A stretch of 64,000 nucleotides of DNA, from positions 124,001 through 188,000 of the forward strand of contig NZ_BMVY01000009.1 of the NCBI RefSeq assembly GCF_014650955.1. The letters run 5' to 3'. The stretch is from Streptomyces tauricus (GTDB taxonomy: Bacteria; Actinomycetota; Actinomycetes; Streptomycetales; Streptomycetaceae). Of the stretch, positions 8,812 to 17,384 are shown one piece after another. The notes beneath the pieces were generated by a model. The model searched no databases and was not told the DNA's origin. It worked only from the letters and a program-made list of their open reading frames with translations. Position 1 is the first letter of the stretch, and each line of letters begins with the position of its first letter. Made by a program: the position numbers and the translations under genes.

Positions 8812-10128
8812 ATGGCCGCCACTCAGAGGTTCACCAAGAGCGTCGCCGTCATCGCGGTCTGTGCCGCGGCGCTCGCCGGATGCGGGATCGGCGACACCGG
8901 AGCCGAAAAAGGCGCACAGGGCGAGGGGGCCCACGGTGAGAAGGCGCACGGCGAGGGTGCGCACGGGGCCAGGAAGGGCGTGGGTGCTCCGGCGCCGAAG
9001 AACGCGGTCCGGCTGATCGGCGACGGCTCCACCGCGTTCACCGGCGCGCAGCCGCGTCTGCCCCGGGCCGAGCGGCTGAAGCCCGGGCAGCGGCCGCCGC
9101 AGTTCGTGGTCTTCTCCTGGGACGGGGCGGGCGAGGACAGCCAGAAGCTCTTCTCGCACTTCCGCAAGGTGGCCAAGGACAACCGGGCGACCATGACGTA
9201 CTTCCTCAGCGGCGTGTACATGCTCCCGGAGGGCAAGCGCGATCTGTACCGGCCGCCGCAGCACTCGCCCGGGCGCTCCGACATCGGCTTCAACGACGAG
9301 CAGGGCATCCGGGACACCGTGAAGCAGCTGCGCGGCGCCTGGCTCGAAGGCAGTGAGATCGGTACGCACTTCAACGGCCACTTCTGCGGCAGCGGCGGCG
9401 GAGTGGGTGAGTGGTCGGTCGCCGAGTGGAAGGACGAGATCGCCCAGGCCAAGTCCTTCGTCAAGTCCTGGAAGACCAACACCGGTACGGCGAAGGGCTC
9501 ACCGCTGCCCTTCGACTACGACAAGGAACTCATCGGCGCCCGCACGCCCTGCCTGGAGGGGCAGAAGAACTTCACGCGGGCCGCCCGCGAGCTCGGCTTC
9601 CGCTACGACACCAGTGGCGTCAACGACCAGGTCTGGCCCAGGAAGAAGGCGGGCCTGTGGGATCTTTCGATGCAGCTCGTCCCGGTCCCGGGCCGCGGGT
9701 TCGAGACGCTGACCATGGACTACAACTTCATGGTCAACCAGTCGGGCACCACCTCCCAGGGCGATCCCGACAAGCACGAGTACTGGGGCGACCAGATGCG
9801 TGACGGCCTGCTCAAGGGCTTCTCCCGGGCCTACCGGGGCAACCGCGCGCCCCTGATCATCGGCAACCACTTCGAGTCCTGGAACGGCGGCACGTACATG
9901 CGGGCCATCGAGGAGACCATCGAGCGCGTCTGTACCAAGCGCGAGGTGCGGTGTGTCTCCTTCCGGCAGCTCGCCGACTGGCTCGACGCCCAGGACCCCA
10001 AGACCCTCGACAAGCTCCGCACGCTCAAGGTGGGCCAGGCTCCGAAGCAGGACTGGGCGTCGTTCCTGTCCGACCGGCCGGCCCCGGCGCCGAAGGGAGT
10101 GCCGGGCGCCCCGGCGGTCAAGCCGTAG
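8812..10128 (+). CDS. Secreted lipoprotein, polysaccharide-deacetylase-like
   Basis: 438 residues. The ATG at 8812 begins a lipoprotein signal (MAATQRFTKSVAVIAVCAAA then LAGC, lipid Cys near 24). A short Gly/Ala/His linker follows, built from repeated GEGAHG-like units. The body begins PQFVVFSWDGAGEDSQK, followed by AKDNRATMTYFLSG, SEIGTHFNGHFCG and GARTPCLEGQ. This resembles a NodB-type TIM barrel, with the substrate-strand Asp and a His-x-x-x-His style motif, but the family is divergent. It probably acts on cell-wall or extracellular glycans. An earlier in-frame ATG at 8704 lacks a signal peptide and is rejected. The gene ends 20 bp before the convergent ATPase gene. Confidence 0.75.
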   Translation: MAATQRFTKSVAVIAVCAAALAGCGIGDTGAEKGAQGEGAHGEKAHGEGAHGARKGVGAPAPKNAVRLIGDGSTAFTGAQPRLPRAERLKPGQRPPQFVVFSWDGAGEDSQKLFSHFRKVAKDNRATMTYFLSGVYMLPEGKRDLYRPPQHSPGRSDIGFNDEQGIRDTVKQLRGAWLEGSEIGTHFNGHFCGSGGGVGEWSVAEWKDEIAQAKSFVKSWKTNTGTAKGSPLPFDYDKELIGARTPCLEGQKNFTRAARELGFRYDTSGVNDQVWPRKKAGLWDLSMQLVPVPGRGFETLTMDYNFMVNQSGTTSQGDPDKHEYWGDQMRDGLLKGFSRAYRGNRAPLIIGNHFESWNGGTYMRAIEETIERVCTKREVRCVSFRQLADWLDAQDPKTLDKLRTLKVGQAPKQDWASFLSDRPAPAPKGVPGAPAVKP

Positions 10129-10147
10129 CGCCCGGGCCGCGTGCGGC

Positions 10148-11128
10148 TCACGCCGTGGCGGCCTCGGCCTCCCTCAGGACGAAGGCGGGGTCGACCTGGG
10201 CGGCCAGGTCGGCACCCGTGCGCTCATTGCCCCACGACTGCGCGTTCTTCAGATGGAAGTGGACCATCTGCCGTGTGTAGCGCTCCCAGTCGCGCTGCCC
10301 GTAGGTCGCGTCGGCGGCCGCCTGGAGGGCGCTCAGCGCACGGCGGTTGCCGTCCTCCAGCTGCTCGAACCGGGGCGGACGGCCCTTCTCCATGGCGCGT
10401 ACCCAGTCCGAGTGGCCGACTGTCAGCAGCAGGTCGTCGCCGACCTCGCCCCTGAGGAAGTCGATGTCGTCCTGGCCCTGCACCTTGTTGCCCACGACCT
10501 TCAGGGTGACGCCGAAGTCGCGCGCGTACTCCTTGTACTGCCGGTAGACCGAGATGCCCTTACGGGTGGGCTCCGCGACGAGGAACGTGATGTCGAAGCG
10601 CGTGAACATGCCGGACGCGAAGGAGTCCGAGCCTGCCGTCATGTCCACCACCACGTACTCACCGGGGCCGTCGACGAGGTGGTTCAGACAGAGCTCCACC
10701 GCGCCGGTCTTGGAGTGGTAGCAGGCCACCCCCAGGTCGGCCTCGGTGAAGGGGCCGGTGACCATCAGACGAACGGCCCCGCCGTCGAGTTCCACCGGCC
10801 GCGCGCAGGCCTCGTACACCGGATTGTCCTCGCGCACCCGCAGGAGCCGGGAGCCCTCGCCGGGCGGGGTGGTCTTGATCATCGTCTCGGCGGAGGTGAT
10901 ACGCGGGTTGGAGCCGCGCAGGTACTCCTTGATGAGGCTCAGGCGGTCGCCCATGGCGGGCAGGCTCTGCGCCTCGGTGTCGGTGAGGCCGAGTGCCGGG
11001 CCGAGGTGCTGGTTGATGTCGGCGTCCACCGCGACGACCGGCGACCCGGTCGTCGCGAGGTGACGGACGAAGAGCGAGGACAGGGTGGTCTTGCCACTGC
11101 CACCCTTCCCAACGAAAGCAATTTTCAT
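10148..11128 (-). CDS. MinD/CooC-like P-loop ATPase
   Basis: About 326 residues. The N-terminus MKIAFVGKGGSGKTTLSSLF is a deviant Walker A motif (KGGSGKTT). VVAVDADINQHLG follows, then VVVDMTAGSDSF, the switch or Walker B-like region. The family inserts metals (CooC) or positions proteins (MinD). Here the cargo is unknown. Two in-frame ATGs lie 6 bp apart (11134 and 11128) and neither has a ribosome site. TACGCT (minus strand, 11137-11142) lies 8 bases before the second, suggesting a leaderless transcript. The gene is divergent from the Fic-like gene, which also lacks a ribosome site, and the pair probably works together. Confidence 0.8.
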   Translation of the reverse strand: MKIAFVGKGGSGKTTLSSLFVRHLATTGSPVVAVDADINQHLGPALGLTDTEAQSLPAMGDRLSLIKEYLRGSNPRITSAETMIKTTPPGEGSRLLRVREDNPVYEACARPVELDGGAVRLMVTGPFTEADLGVACYHSKTGAVELCLNHLVDGPGEYVVVDMTAGSDSFASGMFTRFDITFLVAEPTRKGISVYRQYKEYARDFGVTLKVVGNKVQGQDDIDFLRGEVGDDLLLTVGHSDWVRAMEKGRPPRFEQLEDGNRRALSALQAAADATYGQRDWERYTRQMVHFHLKNAQSWGNERTGADLAAQVDPAFVLREAEAATA

Positions 11129-11216
11129 GTTCATGTAGCGTAGTGGTCCCGCCGGCCCGGAGGGCTCCGGGACGTGAAGAAGACCACTCGTTCGTGGGGT
11201 GCGGGCCGGGGGTGCG

Positions 11217-11222
11217 TAGGGT
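11217..11222 (+). promoter_or_regulatory. -10 hexamer of a leaderless start
   Basis: TAGGGT ends 7 bases before the ATG at 11230, with no ribosome site between. The spacing places transcription start at or next to the start codon. No good -35 element was seen. Confidence 0.4.
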
Positions 11223-11229
11223 CGTACTC

Positions 11230-12096
11230 ATGAGTACGACAGGAGCGGGTGCGACAGGTGCGAACGCCGACCCCCTCGCGGCGCTTGGCTCGCTGCCCGG
11301 TGTGGCGGAATCCGTGGAGTCCGTGCGCAAGGCCGTGGACCGGGTCTACGGGCACCGCATCATGCGGCGCCGCAGCAACGAGATCACCGGAGAGGCGGCG
11401 CTGCGGGGCTCCCGTGGATCCGCGGCGCTGTCCGGCGCGGACTGGGCCCTGGAAGAGGTACGCCGAAGGGCCGACTTCAGTGGGGACGACCAGGCCAGGG
11501 TGGTGGGCGCGGCTCTGCGGCTGACCGCCGAGTCGGGCGAACTCCTGTCCATCTGGCGCCAGTCGCCCCTGAGGGTGCTGGCGAGGCTGCACCTGGTCGC
11601 CGCCGCCGACAACGGGGACGCGGTCGGACGTCCACGTCGGGACGGGGAGCCCGCCACGGAGACCCCGGCGGCGGGCGCCGCGGGGCCGCCGCTGATCGGG
11701 CTTCCGCTGCCGGACGCCGCCGAGGTCGAGGGCCGGCTCGACGGACTGGCGCGGCTGGTCATCGCGGGGAGTTCGGCGCCCGCCCTGGTGACCGCCGCCG
11801 TGGTGCACGGCGAACTGCTCGCGCTGCGCCCCTTCGGCTCCCACAACGGCCTGGTCGCGCGCGCGGCCGAACGGATCGTCCTCATCGGCAGCGGTCTCGA
11901 CCCCAAGTCGGTCTGCCCGCCGGAGGTCGGCCACGCGGAACTCGGCCGCGCCGCCTACGCCGCCGCTCTCGACGGCTATGCCTCGGGCACTCCGGACGGG
12001 ATGGCGGCCTGGATCGCGCACTGCGGCAAGGCGGTCGAACTCGGCGCCAGGGAGTCGACGGCCGTGTGCGAGGCGCTGCAGCGGGGCGCGGCATAA
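11230..12096 (+). CDS. Fic-like (degenerate) protein, often labelled oxidoreductase
   Basis: 288 residues from ATG 11230. The C-terminal half contains VVHGELLALRPFGSHNGLVARAAERIV. It lines up with the Fic signature HPFxxGNGRxxR as RPFGSHNGLVAR. The catalytic His is Arg, the first Gly is His, and the nucleotide-contacting Arg is Leu. The fold may be kept while AMP transfer is lost. The N-terminal half is helical with no recognised motif, and a Pro/Ala-rich insert lies near residue 140. The gene is divergent from the MinD/CooC-like ATPase and ends in a strong hairpin. The oxidoreductase label used for relatives has no support in the sequence. Confidence 0.7.
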   Translation: MSTTGAGATGANADPLAALGSLPGVAESVESVRKAVDRVYGHRIMRRRSNEITGEAALRGSRGSAALSGADWALEEVRRRADFSGDDQARVVGAALRLTAESGELLSIWRQSPLRVLARLHLVAAADNGDAVGRPRRDGEPATETPAAGAAGPPLIGLPLPDAAEVEGRLDGLARLVIAGSSAPALVTAAVVHGELLALRPFGSHNGLVARAAERIVLIGSGLDPKSVCPPEVGHAELGRAAYAAALDGYASGTPDGMAAWIAHCGKAVELGARESTAVCEALQRGAA

Positions 12097-12112
12097 GTAC
12101 CTGCACAGGGTT

Positions 12113-12140
12113 GCGGCGGTACGGGTTCCCGTACCGCCGC
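12113..12140. terminator. Strong 13-bp hairpin after the Fic-like gene
   Basis: A perfect inverted repeat, arms 12113-12125 and 12128-12140, with only TT between them (effective tetraloop after one pair opens). There is no T tract, as is usual for Streptomyces terminators. Confidence 0.7.
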
Positions 12141-12467
12141 TGGCATGTTCACCGGGTTACCAAGCGTCCTCGGAGTGTTGCCCATCAGGTCGGGAACTGT
12201 TGCCCGTCGCCTGGTGCGGCTGGCCCGTAATCGACGGGTCGACGTCGCGTGGGTGCCCGGTGTTCATGCGCGGTCCGTGGGGCCTCGGTTGCGTTTGAAG
12301 GTGATCCTTTCGGATGTCCTTGGTCTCGCGGGCCGTTAATCCCTTTGTACTCCTGGTCCAAGGCAAGCGGAACCCCTCGCTGTACTTCTTTACTTTTGGG
12401 ATCAAAAGCGAGCGAATCGGGCGGTCGACTCGTAGGGACGGACAAGGAGTGGGCAAGAAGGGGCCCA
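12141..12467. other. Spacer without a recognised gene
   Basis: Roughly 330 bp between two convergent terminator hairpins. It is AT-richer near 12330-12415 than its surroundings. No ribosome site plus frame pair was convincing and no tRNA fold was seen. A small RNA cannot be excluded. Confidence 0.4.
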
Positions 12468-12500
12468 CAGGAGGCGAGGGGGCTGGAGTGACGCCTCCTG
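12468..12500 (-). terminator. Hairpin downstream of the HAD gene
   Basis: A 9-bp perfect inverted repeat (12468-12476 and 12492-12500) with a 15-nt loop, just past the HAD stop codon at 12508 in the direction of transcription. Confidence 0.5.
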
Positions 12501-12507
12501 GGCGGGG

Positions 12508-13320
12508 TCAGCTCACCGTCGCGCGGCGCCTGCTGGCGTACCAGACGAGTCCCGCGGTGGCCGCCGCCGCCCCTATGGCCGCCGCCGCGACGATGGCCGG
12601 CCGGGGCGTCACGGACAGCCGCTGCTTGAGGCGCACCGGGTGGTTGAAGTCGAGGATGGGCCACGCGCGCGCGAGGGCCTCGCGGCGCAGCGCGCGGTCC
12701 GGGTTCACCGCGTGGGGGTGGCCGACCGCCGAGAGCATCGGGATGTCGGTCGCCGAGTCGCTGTACGCGTAGCAGCGCGACAGGTCGTATCCCTCGGACG
12801 CGGCCAGCTCCTTGACGGCCTCGGCCTTCGTGGGGCCGTACGCGTAGTACTCCACCTCGCCCGTGAAGCAGCCGTCGTCGCCGACGACCATGCGGGTGGC
12901 CACCACCCGGTCGGCTCCCAGGAGTTCGCCGATCGGCTCGACGACCTCCGCGCCGGACGTGGAGACGATCACGACGTCGCGGCCGGCGGTGTGGTGCTCC
13001 TCGATGAGGGAGGCGGCCTCGTCGTAGATGATCGGGTCGATCAGGTCGTGCAGGGTCTCGGCGACGATCTCCTTGACCTGCTGGACGTTCCAGCCGCGGC
13101 ACAGCGCGGACAGGTACTCGCGCATCCGCTCCATCTGGTCGTGGTCGGCGCCGCCCGCGAGGAACACGAACTGGGCATATGCGGTACGCAACACCGCGCG
13201 GCGGTTGATCAGACCGCCTTGGTAGAACGACTTGCTGAAGGTGAGCGTGCTCGACTTCGCAATGACCGTCTTGTCCAGGTCAAAGAAGGCCGCTGTACGA
13301 GGCAAGGAGTGGTTTTCCAC
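12508..13320 (-). CDS. HAD-superfamily (subclass IB) phosphatase with C-terminal membrane anchor
   Basis: About 270 residues. HAD motif I is FFDLDKTVI (nucleophile Asp), motif II is VIVSTSGAEV, a Lys follows in GPTKAEAV, and motif IV is YSDSATDIPML. This is the SerB-like IB pattern. A C-terminal hydrophobic helix (VAAAAIGAAAATAGLVWYA) followed by RRR suggests membrane anchoring. The substrate is unknown. Relatives are sometimes labelled as morphological-differentiation proteins. The GTG at 13318-13320 is chosen because TATGCT lies 6 bases before it, a leaderless arrangement. An ATG at 13344 is the alternative. The gene is divergent from the 6C RNA, as in Mycobacterium where B11 lies between ssd and a HAD gene. 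Confidence 0.85.
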   Translation of the reverse strand: MENHSLPRTAAFFDLDKTVIAKSSTLTFSKSFYQGGLINRRAVLRTAYAQFVFLAGGADHDQMERMREYLSALCRGWNVQQVKEIVAETLHDLIDPIIYDEAASLIEEHHTAGRDVVIVSTSGAEVVEPIGELLGADRVVATRMVVGDDGCFTGEVEYYAYGPTKAEAVKELAASEGYDLSRCYAYSDSATDIPMLSAVGHPHAVNPDRALRREALARAWPILDFNHPVRLKQRLSVTPRPAIVAAAAIGAAAATAGLVWYASRRRATVS

Positions 13321-13426
13321 GGGTTGAGCATATGCGCCCGCCATTCGGGCTAGTGTGGGACGTGTGGGTTTGCCTGAGAGAGCTCTCGGGTACACCATGG
13401 AAGTCACGGATCGTTCGCGACCGTGC

Positions 13427-13530
13427 TAACCCGGTTTGGCTCCTCCCCCCCCGAGTCAAACCGTGGGGACGACCCCCGCTCTCCCCCCCGGCGGGGGTCG
13501 TCGCATGTCCGGACGGGTTTTCCCGTCCGT
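13427..13530 (+). ncRNA. 6C small RNA (B11 / scr3559-like)
   Basis: Two consecutive hairpins each expose a run of C residues. Hairpin 1 has an 11-bp stem (13432-13442 with 13453-13463, one G-U pair) and loop CTCCCCCCCC. Hairpin 2 has a perfect 12-bp stem (13468-13479 with 13491-13502) and loop TCTCCCCCCCG. This is the definition of the actinobacterial 6C motif. The position between ssd and a HAD hydrolase gene matches Mycobacterium tuberculosis B11 as I recall it. A third hairpin with a TTTT loop (13511-13528) follows. The 5' end is not defined by sequence alone. In other actinobacteria the C-rich loops are proposed to pair with G-rich ribosome sites. Confidence 0.9.
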
Positions 13531-13540
13531 TGTTGAGAGC

Positions 13541-13575
13541 GCCGGGTCCCGCACTGCGGGGCCCGGCGTTTCTCT
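13541..13575 (+). terminator. Intrinsic terminator after the 6C RNA
   Basis: A 12-bp stem (13541-13552 with 13556-13567, one G-U) with loop ACT, followed by a T-rich GTTTCTCTGT tail on the plus strand. Confidence 0.75.
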
Positions 13576-13903
13576 GTCTCCGCACAGGATTCGTCACTGT
13601 GTGTAGCTGTGCTGTCGCGCCAAGGAAGTCGTACAACGCTCACCGGTTTGGGTGAAGGCGATATTCACAGGCGCCGAGTTGTCCACAGTTATCGACCAAG
13701 ATCCACACGATTTCCGGCTTCGCTGCACCGTGATTCCAGCGCGTACCGCTTGCGGAAGTTCATGGCCGGTTCCGTTTGTTCGGCGGCTATGGCCGGTTCG
13801 TATCGGCGGTTCATATGGAGGGCCGGTTGACGGCTCTCGCGCTGGGCGGGAATCGCGGGGCCGCAGAGGTTCCGCGGGGGAGCAGCGAAGGGGGCTGGAG
13901 AGC

Positions 13904-15007
13904 GTGGCGGGAGCCATCACACACGGCCGGCCGTCGGCCGCCGAGGGGCGGCAGGGCGGACCGTTGATCGTCACCGAGGACGTGGATCTGCTGGACGACC
14001 TGCTGCGGCTGTGCGCCGCGGCCGGCGCCCGGCCCGAAGTCCACCACGGCGTGCCGGAGCGCGGCGGCGGCTGGGACACGGCACCGCTGGTGCTCGTCGG
14101 CGACGACGCCGCGCGCCGGGTGCGCGGCGCCGCACGCAGACGAGGCGTCGTGCTGGTGGGTCGGGATCAGGACGATCCCGGGGTCTGGAGAAGGGCTGTG
14201 GAGATCGGTGCCGACCATGTGCTGATGCTGCCGGATGGCGAACAATGGTTGGTCGACCGCATCGCCGACGTGGCCGAGGGGGTCGGACCGCCCGCCCTCA
14301 CCGTCGGCGTGATCGGCGGTCGCGGAGGCGCCGGATCGTCCACGCTCGCCTGCGCGCTCGCCGTCACCTCGGCGCGCCAGGGCGCCCGCACCCTCCTTGT
14401 CGACGCGGACCCCCTGGGCGGCGGACTCGACGTACTCCTCGGCGGCGAATCCGTCGAGGGACTGCGCTGGCCTGCCTTCGCCGCCTCGCACGGACGCGTC
14501 GGCGGCGAAGCCCTGGAGGAGTCGCTGCCCGCACTGCACGCCCTGCGGGTCCTCAGCTGGGACCGCGGCGACTGCGTCACCGTGGCGCCCGAGGCCGTCC
14601 GCGCGGTCCTGGCCGCCGCCCGGCGGCGCGGCGGGGTGGTGGTCGTGGACCTGCCGCGCCGGATCGACGAAGGGGTCGTGGAGGCCCTCGCCCAGATCGA
14701 CCTCGGGGTGCTCGTGGTTCCGGCCGAGCTGCGCGCCGTCGCGGCGGCCGGACGGGTGGCGTCCGCGGTCGGCATGGTCCTGAGGGACCTGCGCGTCGCG
14801 GTCCGCGGACCGTACGCGCCGGGTCTGGACGACCGGGAGGTCGCCCGGCTCCTCGGACTGCCCCTGCTGGGCGAGGTGCCCACGGAGCCGGGGCTGTCGG
14901 CGGCCCAGGAGCGGGGCGCCCCACCCGGCGGAGACGGCCGAGGCCCGCTCGCCCGCTTCTGCTCGTCGTTCTGGGCGCGGGCCGCGATCGCCGGAGGGGG
15001 CGTATGA
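13904..15007 (+). CDS. ssd: Septum-site-determining protein Ssd (MinD/ParA-like)
   Basis: 367 residues from GTG 13904, preceded by GGCTGGAG. The N-terminal third (PLIVTEDVDLLDDLLRL onward) is a receiver-like domain. The ATPase-like domain starts LTVGVIGGRGGAGSSTLAC near residue 130. The deviant Walker A has Ser-Ser in place of Lys-Thr (GGAGSST), so ATP binding may be weak. LLVDADPLGGGLDVLLGGE is the Walker A' Asp region. In Mycobacterium, Ssd (Rv3660c) inhibits septation. In Streptomyces the gene always heads the tad cluster and resembles TadZ/CpaE, which places the secretion ATPase at its site. The stop overlaps the next start by ATGA. Confidence 0.88.
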   Translation: MAGAITHGRPSAAEGRQGGPLIVTEDVDLLDDLLRLCAAAGARPEVHHGVPERGGGWDTAPLVLVGDDAARRVRGAARRRGVVLVGRDQDDPGVWRRAVEIGADHVLMLPDGEQWLVDRIADVAEGVGPPALTVGVIGGRGGAGSSTLACALAVTSARQGARTLLVDADPLGGGLDVLLGGESVEGLRWPAFAASHGRVGGEALEESLPALHALRVLSWDRGDCVTVAPEAVRAVLAAARRRGGVVVVDLPRRIDEGVVEALAQIDLGVLVVPAELRAVAAAGRVASAVGMVLRDLRVAVRGPYAPGLDDREVARLLGLPLLGEVPTEPGLSAAQERGAPPGGDGRGPLARFCSSFWARAAIAGGGV

Positions 15008-16497
15008 ACGGGGGTACGGGGCTGCGTGGTGGTTCTCCGGTGCGCGCGGGGCGGGAGGCGCGGGAGGTGCGGCCGGGGGGTCGGTTGTCGGGCGGGCGAC
15101 CGGGCGCGGATTCACTCGTGGGCGGGCAGCCGGGCGGCGTGATCGCCCGGCGGGAGGCGCGGCCGGGGAGTCGGCTGTCGGGCGGAAGTCCGGGCATGGG
15201 TCCGTTCGCGGGCGGTCGTCCCGGTGCGGGTCCGTTCGGGGGCGGGCAGCCGCGCGGCGGCGTGAGCGCCGACACGGGGTTGCTGGACGGGGTCCGGCAG
15301 TGGCTGGCGGAGAGCGGGGGCGAAGCGACCCCCGCGCGCGTGGCGCAGGCTCTGCGGGAGCAGGGGCGGGTGCTCGGGGACGCCGAGGTCCTCGGCGCGG
15401 CCGAGCGGTTGCGGTCGGAACTGGTCGGCAGCGGCCCGCTGGAACCACTGCTCGACGATCCCTCGGTGACCGATGTGCTGGTCTCGGCGCCCGACCGGGT
15501 GTGGGTGGACCGTGGCGGCGGCCTGGAGCTGACCGCCGTGTCCTTCCCGGACGCGGCGGCCGTACGACGGCTCGCACAGCGGCTCGCGGCCGTGGCCGGG
15601 CGGCGGCTGGACGACGCCCACCCCTGGGTGGACGCCAGGCTTCCCGACGGCACCCGGCTGCACGCGGTGCTGCCACCGATCGCCGTCGGCTCGACCTGCC
15701 TGTCCCTGCGGGTGGTACGGCCGAGGGCGTTCACGCTCGCCGAACTGGTGGCCGCCGGGACGGTACCGCCGGGCGGGGACCGGCTGCTGCGCGCGTTGCT
15801 CGACGCGAGGCTGTCGTTCCTGATCAGCGGCGGGACGGGCAGTGGCAAGACGACTTTGCTGAGCGCGCTTCTCGGCCTCGTCGGGCCAGGTGAGCGGATC
15901 GTGCTCGCCGAGGACTCGGCGGAGCTGCGCCCCGACCACCCCCATGTCGTACGGCTGGAATCCAGACCGCCCAACCAGGAGGGCGCGGGACTCGTCACGC
16001 TCCAGGATCTGGTGCGCCAGGCGCTGCGCATGCGACCGGATCGCCTGGTGGTCGGTGAGGTCCGGGGCCCCGAAGTGGTCGCGCTGCTGGCCGCGTTGAA
16101 CACGGGGCACGAAGGCGGCTGCGGGACCGTGCACGCCAACGCCGCCTCGGGGGTGCCGGCTCGCCTGGAGGCGCTGGGAACGGCCGCCGGGCTCGACCGG
16201 GCCGCCCTGCACAGCCAGGTGGCGGCGGCGCTGTCGGTGGTGCTCCATCTCGTACGCGACCGGGCCGGACGGCGGCGGATCGCCGAGGTGCACGTGCTGG
16301 AGAGGGATCCGGCAGGGCTGGTCGTGACGGTGCCCGCGCTGCGCTGGGGCGCGGAGGCCTTCAGGTACGAGCGCGGATGGAAACGGCTGCGAGAACTGCT
16401 CGGCGGCCCGGGTGACCTGGGTGGTGTGGGAGATGCGCTGGGCGTGGGTGACGTGCGTGGCACCGGTGGCATGAGCGAACGGAGGGGTGGGCTGTGA
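15004..16497 (+). CDS. tadA: TadA/CpaF secretion ATPase
   Basis: 497 residues, the hexameric motor of Tad pilus assembly or secretion. It has a Walker A SGGTGSGKTT at about residue 276, an Asp box IVLAEDSAEL, a Walker B RPDRLVVGEVRGPEVV and a His box NTGHEGGCGTVHAN. The first 80 residues are a low-complexity extension of GGRLSGGRPGA-like repeats rich in Gly, Arg and Pro that is absent from typical CpaF proteins. The ATG overlaps the ssd stop. The C-terminus is also Gly-rich (GDLGGVGDALGVGDVRG). Confidence 0.93.
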   Translation: MNGGTGLRGGSPVRAGREAREVRPGGRLSGGRPGADSLVGGQPGGVIARREARPGSRLSGGSPGMGPFAGGRPGAGPFGGGQPRGGVSADTGLLDGVRQWLAESGGEATPARVAQALREQGRVLGDAEVLGAAERLRSELVGSGPLEPLLDDPSVTDVLVSAPDRVWVDRGGGLELTAVSFPDAAAVRRLAQRLAAVAGRRLDDAHPWVDARLPDGTRLHAVLPPIAVGSTCLSLRVVRPRAFTLAELVAAGTVPPGGDRLLRALLDARLSFLISGGTGSGKTTLLSALLGLVGPGERIVLAEDSAELRPDHPHVVRLESRPPNQEGAGLVTLQDLVRQALRMRPDRLVVGEVRGPEVVALLAALNTGHEGGCGTVHANAASGVPARLEALGTAAGLDRAALHSQVAAALSVVLHLVRDRAGRRRIAEVHVLERDPAGLVVTVPALRWGAEAFRYERGWKRLRELLGGPGDLGGVGDALGVGDVRGTGGMSERRGGL

Positions 16498-17384
16498 CGG
16501 GGGTCGGCGGGATGTCGGTGGTGGCGGCGACGGTGTGTGCCGGGGCGGCGCTCTGGCTGACGGGCGGGCCGGGGCACGGGGCGCGGCGGGCGCGGCTGGT
16601 GTGTGCGGGTGGCGGGGCGGCCGGGACCGGGCCACCATCACCGCCGTCGTCGCCGTGGAAGCGGGCGCTGCGGACGGGCGAACGGCTTCGGCGGCTGCAC
16701 GGGACGCGGGGCGAGTGGTGGGCACTGGTCGCCGGGGCGGTGGTCGGACTCCTGGGAGCGTCCGTGGTGCCGGTCGTCCTCGGGGCGTTCGGAGTCCCGC
16801 TGGTAAGGAGGGTTCGGCGGGCCGGAGCGGCGCGCCGGGCCCGGGAGCGGCGGGCAGCGGCGGTGATCGCGCTGTGCGGGGCGCTCGCGGGGGAGGTCAG
16901 GGCCGGACGGCAGCCGGGCGAGGCGCTGCTGGGCGCCGCCCGGGACTCGGGAGGGCTCGGAGACGTCCAGGCGTCGGTACTGGCGGCCGCGAGATTCGGA
17001 GGGGATGTGCCGGGCGCGCTCACCGAGGCGGCCCGGCGGCCCGGGGCCGAAGGACTGCTGGGGCTCGCCGCGTGCTGGCGTGTCGCCGTGGACCGGGGCG
17101 CGGGTCTCGCGGCCGGGCTCGACCGACTCGAAGGGGCGCTGCGCGCGGAGCGGGACCAGCGTGCGGACTTGCGGGCCCAGTTGGCGGGCGCCCGGTCGAC
17201 GGCGGTACTGCTCGCGGGGTTGCCGGCGCTCGGGCTGCTCCTGGGCACCGCGCTCGGCGCCGACCCGCTGCACGTCGTGCTGCACACCGGGGCGGGACTC
17301 GGCTGTCTGCTGGTCGGCGGGGTTCTGGAGGGCGTCGGCCTGTGGTGGGCGCTGCGGATCGTACGGGGAGCGGAGGACGGATGA
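16494..17384 (+). CDS. tadB: TadB-like type II/IV secretion F-domain membrane protein
   Basis: 296 residues from a GTG that overlaps the tadA stop by 4 bp. Hydrophobic helices occur at the N-terminus, near 85-105 (WWALVAGAVVGLLGASVVPVVLG), and two at the C-terminus. The central cytoplasmic T2SSF domain contains LCGALAGEVRAGRQPGEAL. It forms the inner-membrane platform with TadC. Confidence 0.85.
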   Translation: MTGVGGMSVVAATVCAGAALWLTGGPGHGARRARLVCAGGGAAGTGPPSPPSSPWKRALRTGERLRRLHGTRGEWWALVAGAVVGLLGASVVPVVLGAFGVPLVRRVRRAGAARRARERRAAAVIALCGALAGEVRAGRQPGEALLGAARDSGGLGDVQASVLAAARFGGDVPGALTEAARRPGAEGLLGLAACWRVAVDRGAGLAAGLDRLEGALRAERDQRADLRAQLAGARSTAVLLAGLPALGLLLGTALGADPLHVVLHTGAGLGCLLVGGVLEGVGLWWALRIVRGAEDG

